Shown here: piece after piece, positions 6,861 to 10,525 of the stretch | Position numbering within the stretch: the first letter of the stretch is position 1 | Layout: each line of letters starts with the position of its first letter | Source: an uncultured bacterium | Lineage (GTDB): Bacteria > Cyanobacteriota > Vampirovibrionia > Gastranaerophilales > Gastranaerophilaceae | Length of the DNA stretch: 10,525 nucleotides | Assembly (NCBI GenBank): GCA_945910925.1 | Contig: CAMDZX010000054.1 | Coordinates: 1-10,525 of the forward strand | Direction of reading: 5' to 3' | The notes under the pieces: generated by a model | Told to the model about the DNA's origin: nothing | Database searches by the model: none | The model's input: only the letters and a program-made list of their open reading frames with translations | Position numbers and translations under genes: made by a program

Positions 6861-6880
6861 TCAAACGGGAGTTTATAAAA

Positions 6881-7528
6881 ATGACTAAATGTATATTTGT
6901 TACGGCAACAGGTACGGATATCGGCAAAACCTATGTTTCAGCATTGATTGTAAAAAATATGCGGGGAAATGGATTTAATTGTGGATACTACAAGCCTGTT
7001 TTGAGCGGTTATACCAAAGAACAAAACGATTGTAAATATGTTATTGAAGTTGCAGGATTGAAAGAGCAAGACACAGATTGTCTGACATATTGTTTTGATG
7101 AGGCAGTTTCCCCGCATCTTGCGGCAGAACGTTCAGGAATAAGAATTTCTAAAGAAAAAATTCTGGATGATTTTAAAACTAAAAAACAAAAATACGATTA
7201 TCTTCTAATAGAAGGTGCAGGCGGAATTACCTGTCCTCTGGATTTGGAGAATAATTATCTCTTAAATAATCTGATAAAAGATATGGAAACAGAAATCATT
7301 GTTATTGCAGACGGCGGATTGGGTACAATAAATTCGGTACTCTTGACTTGCGAATACGCAAAAAATAACGGAATTAATGTAAACGGAATTATTCTTAATA
7401 ACTACAAAGATAATTTTATGTACGAAGATAATAAAAACGTGATTGAAAAACTTACGGGGGTGAAAGTTATTGCAACCGTGAAGTGTAATGATAAAAATAT
7501 AGATATAACAGAAAGTGTGTTTAAATGA
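6881..7528 (+). CDS. bioD: ATP-dependent dethiobiotin synthetase BioD
   Basis: BioD closes the ureido ring of biotin, turning 7,8-diaminopelargonate, CO2 and ATP into dethiobiotin, the step after BioA. The 215 residues fit the family. The P-loop region reads A-T-G-T-D-I-G-K-T (9-17), matching the usual G-T-D-T-x-V-G-K-T in length but with its GTD shifted by two residues. Lys38 in 'GYYKPVLSG' corresponds to the catalytic lysine (37 in E. coli), and 'IEGAGGI' supplies the conserved Glu-Gly-Ala-Gly-Gly. 'GIILNN' near residue 170 is the base-recognition strand. GGGAG at 6867-6871, nine bases before the ATG, supports this start. The stop overlaps the bioA start (ATGA at 7525-7528), so the two are translationally coupled. 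Confidence 0.94.
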   Translation: MTKCIFVTATGTDIGKTYVSALIVKNMRGNGFNCGYYKPVLSGYTKEQNDCKYVIEVAGLKEQDTDCLTYCFDEAVSPHLAAERSGIRISKEKILDDFKTKKQKYDYLLIEGAGGITCPLDLENNYLLNNLIKDMETEIIVIADGGLGTINSVLLTCEYAKNNGINVNGIILNNYKDNFMYEDNKNVIEKLTGVKVIATVKCNDKNIDITESVFK

Positions 7529-8880
7529 TTAACTGGCAGGAAGAAGATTTAAAATATGTATGGCACCCTTGTTCACAAATGAAAGATTATGAAGAACTTC
7601 CGCCTATTGTGGTTGACCATGCAAAAGGTATAAATATTTATGATATTAACGGGAAGTGTTATAAAGATGTCGTTAGTTCATGGTGGTGTAATCTTTTGGG
7701 ACACAGTCATCCAAGAATAAATCAAGCCATAAAAAAACAACTTGATACACTTGAACATGTAATATTTGCAAACTTTACTCATAAAACTGCAATAACTTTA
7801 TGTCAAAAACTTGTAAACAAAATTCCTAAAGGATTATGCAAGTTTAATTTTGCCGATAACGGTTCTTCATCTGTTGAGATGGCTTTGAAGATGAGTTTTC
7901 AATATCACCTGCAAACAGGAAACAAGCAGAAAACACGTTTTATGGCTCTTAATAATGCATATCACGGAGAAACACTTGCGGCACTTGCAGTTGGAGATTG
8001 TGATTTGTACACAAAATTATACAAACCGCTTTTACTTGATGTAATAAGGATTGACGGTCCTGATTGTTACCGATGCCCGTACGGTAAAACCTGCAAATCC
8101 TGTAATGCCGAATGTTTTGAAAAAACTGAAGAAACATTTAAAAAATATGGTGATGAAACTGCCGCAATTATTGTTGAACCGTTATTACAGGGTTCTGCCG
8201 GCATGAAAATATACTCTCCCGTATATTTAAAGAAACTCAGAGAATTATGTGATAAATATAATGTTCATTTGATAGCAGATGAAATCGCAACGGGTTTTGG
8301 CAGAACAGGCAAAATGTTTGCTTTTGACCATGCGGGAGTATCGCCTGATATTATGTGTATTTCTAAAGGTTTAACGGGCGGGTATATGCCTATGTCTATC
8401 GCAATTACTACTCAAGAAATATATGATGCCTTTTATGCGGACTATCTTGAAGGAAAAGCCTTTATGCACAGTCATACATATGCCGGAAACCCGCTCGGAT
8501 GCGCAGCCGCTATTGAAGTGTTAAACATACTTGAAGATGAAGAAATAATTGAGAAAGCGAATAAAAAAGCTCCGATATTTAATAATATGATTAAAGAAAA
8601 GTTTTCAAGACTTTCTAATGTCGGAGATATTAGAGATATCGGACTTATTAACGCAATTGAGCTTGTTAAGGATACGGAAACAAAACAACCGTTTGACAGT
8701 AAATTAAGGCTGGGATATCAAATTTATAAAAAAGCCCTAAAAAAAGGTGTCCTTTTAAGACCGCTCGGGGATGTTATATATTTTAATCCGCCTTTGATTA
8801 TTGATGAAAACGATATGGACTTTGTAACGGATATAGCCGTTGAATGTGCGGAAGAAGTTCTGAAAAGTCAGCATTTGTGA
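7525..8880 (+). CDS. bioA: Adenosylmethionine-8-amino-7-oxononanoate aminotransferase BioA
   Basis: This PLP enzyme transaminates 7-keto-8-aminopelargonate to 7,8-diaminopelargonate, usually with S-adenosylmethionine as amino donor, supplying BioD. The 451 residues are a complete class III aminotransferase. 'VWHPCSQMKDY' (12-22) is the BioA substrate-pocket block. 'SSWWCNLLGHSHPRI' (51-65), 'DNGSSSVEMALKM' (111-123) and 'AYHGETLAAL' (145-154) follow. Asp252 in 'IADEIATGFGRTG' contacts the PLP ring nitrogen, and Lys281 in 'SKGLTGGYMP' forms the Schiff base. Residues 181-197 carry five cysteines (181, 184, 190, 193, 197) as C-x2-C-x5-C-x2-C-x3-C. I recall a similar Cys-rich insert in some other bacterial BioA proteins; its role, possibly metal binding, is not established here. 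The ATG overlaps the bioD stop. bioF, bioB and bioC are not in the window. Confidence 0.94.
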   Translation: MINWQEEDLKYVWHPCSQMKDYEELPPIVVDHAKGINIYDINGKCYKDVVSSWWCNLLGHSHPRINQAIKKQLDTLEHVIFANFTHKTAITLCQKLVNKIPKGLCKFNFADNGSSSVEMALKMSFQYHLQTGNKQKTRFMALNNAYHGETLAALAVGDCDLYTKLYKPLLLDVIRIDGPDCYRCPYGKTCKSCNAECFEKTEETFKKYGDETAAIIVEPLLQGSAGMKIYSPVYLKKLRELCDKYNVHLIADEIATGFGRTGKMFAFDHAGVSPDIMCISKGLTGGYMPMSIAITTQEIYDAFYADYLEGKAFMHSHTYAGNPLGCAAAIEVLNILEDEEIIEKANKKAPIFNNMIKEKFSRLSNVGDIRDIGLINAIELVKDTETKQPFDSKLRLGYQIYKKALKKGVLLRPLGDVIYFNPPLIIDENDMDFVTDIAVECAEEVLKSQHL

Positions 8881-8893
8881 TAATATAAATCGT

Positions 8894-9730
8894 ATGAAAC
8901 TAATACAAAACGAATTAGACAATGTTCGGACAAGGATAAAAAAATTTAATTGTGAAACAGAACAATTAAAAACGGTATTAAGTGATTTCTTATCACAAGA
9001 TTCAAAATTTATACGCACAATTACCTCCGTATTATTTACAAAAGCGTGCGGTGAAGAATTAACAGAAGAACATTACAATATTCTCGCGGCAACCGAACTT
9101 ATACACAACGCCTCATTAATTCATGATGATGCAATAGATAATGGTTCTATAAGGCGTGGTGTATCATCATTAAACCGACAATACGGAAATAAGTTTTCAA
9201 TAATTGCGGGAGATTATCTTATGACTCTTGCGGTAAGCGAATTATTGAAGCTGAACAACAACGATGTACTCAACATTTATTTTGATACACTTTCCAAGAT
9301 GTGTGAAGGTGAAAGTATACAGTATTTTCAAAAGGGTAAAGTTCCGACACTTGATGAATACCTAAAAAAAACACGCTACAAAACCGCAGAACTTTTCAAG
9401 GCTTGTTTTATCACTATGCAAATGTATACAAAGTTTCCAAAAATTAGTGAAGCAAGAGATTTTGCCATAAATTACGGAACAGCGTTTCAGATAAAAAATG
9501 ATTTAGAAGATTATAAACGAGGAACGGATAATTCTTCAGATATAAAAGAAGGAATTTATACTGCACCCGTTATATTATCAAATTCTTTTAAGGACTCAGA
9601 CTTAGCTATTGAAAAAACCTTAGATTTAATAGATAATTATTGCCGGAGGGCAAGGCTTTCAATTATGAGCGTTGGCAATAATGAGTATTCGGATTATTTG
9701 ACGGAGTTGATAAACAAATTATGCAATTAA
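8894..9730 (+). CDS. Polyprenyl diphosphate synthase (trans-isoprenyl, probably long-chain)
   Basis: This enzyme condenses isopentenyl diphosphate onto an allylic diphosphate to build an isoprenoid chain for quinones or similar lipids. The 278 residues are slightly short for the family. The first Asp-rich motif is intact, D-D-A-I-D (78-82), followed by 'RRG' (87-89). The second reads N-D-L-E-D (202-206) after 'GTAFQIK', so its first Asp is Asn. The usual GGKRxRP is reduced to 'DSKFIRT' (36-42), keeping Lys and Arg. 'DIKEGIYTAP' (216-225) replaces the common 'EGKxTLP', losing its Lys. Ala73, five residues before the first motif, is small as in long-chain synthases; short-chain farnesyl enzymes have an aromatic there. 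Long-chain product is therefore inferred. The ATG lies 13 bases after bioA with no clear Shine-Dalgarno. The 3' end overlaps lepB by 10 bases. Confidence 0.85.
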   Translation: MKLIQNELDNVRTRIKKFNCETEQLKTVLSDFLSQDSKFIRTITSVLFTKACGEELTEEHYNILAATELIHNASLIHDDAIDNGSIRRGVSSLNRQYGNKFSIIAGDYLMTLAVSELLKLNNNDVLNIYFDTLSKMCEGESIQYFQKGKVPTLDEYLKKTRYKTAELFKACFITMQMYTKFPKISEARDFAINYGTAFQIKNDLEDYKRGTDNSSDIKEGIYTAPVILSNSFKDSDLAIEKTLDLIDNYCRRARLSIMSVGNNEYSDYLTELINKLCN

Positions 9731-10344
9731 AAGAAAAAATAAAAAAAGAATTTAAACCGTTTATGAAAGAAACAATTGATACAATTATTTTTGTTATAGT
9801 AGCGGTTACAATCATACGTTTCTTTATAGGTGAAATTCGTTGGATTCCGTCAGGTTCTATGCGTCCGACATTGATTGAAGGTGACAGAATTTTTGTGGAA
9901 AGATTTTCACGTTTCTATTCATCTCCGCATCGTGGTGATATTATGGTATTTTACCCGCCGTTTGTAACATTGGATAAAACCCCGTCAGGAGTTTTCAAAA
10001 GGCTTACGGGCTTTTTCTGTAAAGATATCGCATATATTAAGCGTGTTGTCGGCATGCCGGGTGATAAATTGGAAATCAAGAGGAATTCCAGAGGAAGGTA
10101 TTTTGTTTATATAAATAACAAACCGCTTGAAGAAGATTATATCCTGAGCGATTTTGATTCAATTCCTTGTAACGAAAATATGTACTGCGGACCTTTTATT
10201 GTTCCGCAAGGTCAATATTTTATGATGGGTGATAACCGTGGAAACTCTCAGGATAGCAGGTTTTGGGGATTTTTACCTGAGGACAGATTTGTCGGAAAAG
10301 CAGTTTTCTTATTCTGGCCGTTAACAAGGATGAGACATTTATAG
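9721..10344 (+). CDS. lepB: Signal peptidase I
   Basis: This membrane protease cleaves signal peptides from exported proteins on the outer face of the cytoplasmic membrane. The 207 residues hold a short cytoplasmic lysine-rich start, one membrane segment (about 19-36) and the catalytic domain. The catalytic serine is Ser46 in 'IPSGSMRPTL', and the general-base lysine is Lys107 in 'YIKRVVGMPGD'. The conserved 'GDNRGNSQDSRFWG' block is at 170-183. One membrane span is the layout of Gram-positive and cyanobacterial enzymes; E. coli LepB has two. The stretch between 'VFYPP' (76-80) and 'YIKRV' is fairly long and includes Cys100. The start ATG lies inside the last codons of the prenyl synthase, giving a 10-base overlap, so translation is likely coupled. 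The start is supported by the short N-terminus before the membrane segment. Confidence 0.95.
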   Translation: MQLKEKIKKEFKPFMKETIDTIIFVIVAVTIIRFFIGEIRWIPSGSMRPTLIEGDRIFVERFSRFYSSPHRGDIMVFYPPFVTLDKTPSGVFKRLTGFFCKDIAYIKRVVGMPGDKLEIKRNSRGRYFVYINNKPLEEDYILSDFDSIPCNENMYCGPFIVPQGQYFMMGDNRGNSQDSRFWGFLPEDRFVGKAVFLFWPLTRMRHL

Positions 10345-10357
10345 TAAAGGATTAGGG

Positions 10358-10525
10358 ATGCAAATATATCACAACAAGTGCTTTGTGAGTCCTTTTGACA
10401 GAATTATTGCATTTAATACCGATGAATTTAAAGAAGCTTTTAAACGTATTGAAGAATACCGCAAGAACGGCTTGCATTTGTTTGGATATATAAGATATGA
10501 AGCCAAAGATGTTTTTTTAGGTATG
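10358..10525 (+). CDS. pabB: Aminodeoxychorismate synthase component I-like protein, N-terminus (cut by right edge)
   Basis: Only 56 codons are visible before the edge, beginning MQIYHNKCFVSPFDRI. 'AFKRIEEYRKNGLHLFGYIRYEAKD' is divided here: a helix 'FKRIEEYRKNG' (28-38), then 'LHLFGYIRYEAKD' (39-51). The pattern 'G-Y-x-x-Y-E-A' after an Ala/Glu/Lys helix is typical of the N-terminal domain of PabB proteins. PabB aminates chorismate to 4-amino-4-deoxychorismate for folate synthesis, and in many bacteria this form is fused to a PabC-like lyase. The catalytic chorismate-binding domain lies outside the window, so anthranilate synthase component I (TrpE) is not fully excluded, though TrpE proteins usually lack this motif. 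AAAGG at 10346-10350, seven bases before the ATG, supports the start. It is 13 bases after lepB and probably in the same transcript. Confidence 0.62.
   Translation, partial: MQIYHNKCFVSPFDRIIAFNTDEFKEAFKRIEEYRKNGLHLFGYIRYEAKDVFLGM

Noticed and set aside
6842..6865. TTTGA...TCAAA inverted repeat between trkH and bioD as a terminator
   Set aside because: The stem is only five base pairs of mostly A/T, with a 14-base loop and no T-run after it.

Overview
The window is AT-rich and gene-dense. It holds nine recognisable protein genes plus one unrecognised 55-residue gene. Both edges cut genes: a coiled-coil protein on the left and a pabB-like gene on the right. No RNA genes, insertion sequences, CRISPR arrays or phage genes were seen. 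The gene set (folate-dependent TrmFO, a CHASE2-GGDEF protein, a coiled-coil protein like those of cyanobacteria, a single-membrane-span signal peptidase, a prenyl synthase with a 'GIYTAP' C-terminal motif, Shine-Dalgarno sites such as GGGAG) would fit an AT-rich bacterium from the non-photosynthetic sister group of cyanobacteria (Vampirovibrionia / Gastranaerophilales). That placement is inference; Firmicutes-like lineages remain possible.

Layout. 1-527 (+): the C-terminal part of a coiled-coil protein, followed by two tandem hairpins (545-589) and a T-run. 593-3886 (-): a three-gene cluster read leftwards, made of a 55-residue protein of unknown function, a membrane CHASE2-GGDEF diguanylate cyclase and trmFO. 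The spacings are 12 and 3 bases. 3887-4035: a divergent intergenic region with promoter-like sequences facing both ways and a perfect 9-bp inverted repeat. 4036-6850 (+): trkA-trkH, potassium uptake. 6881-10525 (+): bioD-bioA-polyprenyl synthase-lepB-pabB, tightly packed with two overlaps. It is probably one transcript, read through from trkH or started at an extended -10 box at 6852-6860.

How the genes work together. trkA and trkH encode the regulatory and pore subunits of one K+ uptake system. bioD and bioA catalyse consecutive steps of biotin synthesis; bioF, bioB and bioC are not in the window. The downstream prenyl synthase, signal peptidase I and PabB are housekeeping functions (isoprenoid chain, secretion, folate) sharing a transcript. 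TrmFO uses methylene-tetrahydrofolate to methylate tRNA U54.

No clearly new large system was found. The least expected points are the 55-residue gene tied to the diguanylate cyclase, the apparently leaderless trkA start, the inverted repeat over the trkA promoters, and the coupling of a diguanylate cyclase to trmFO.
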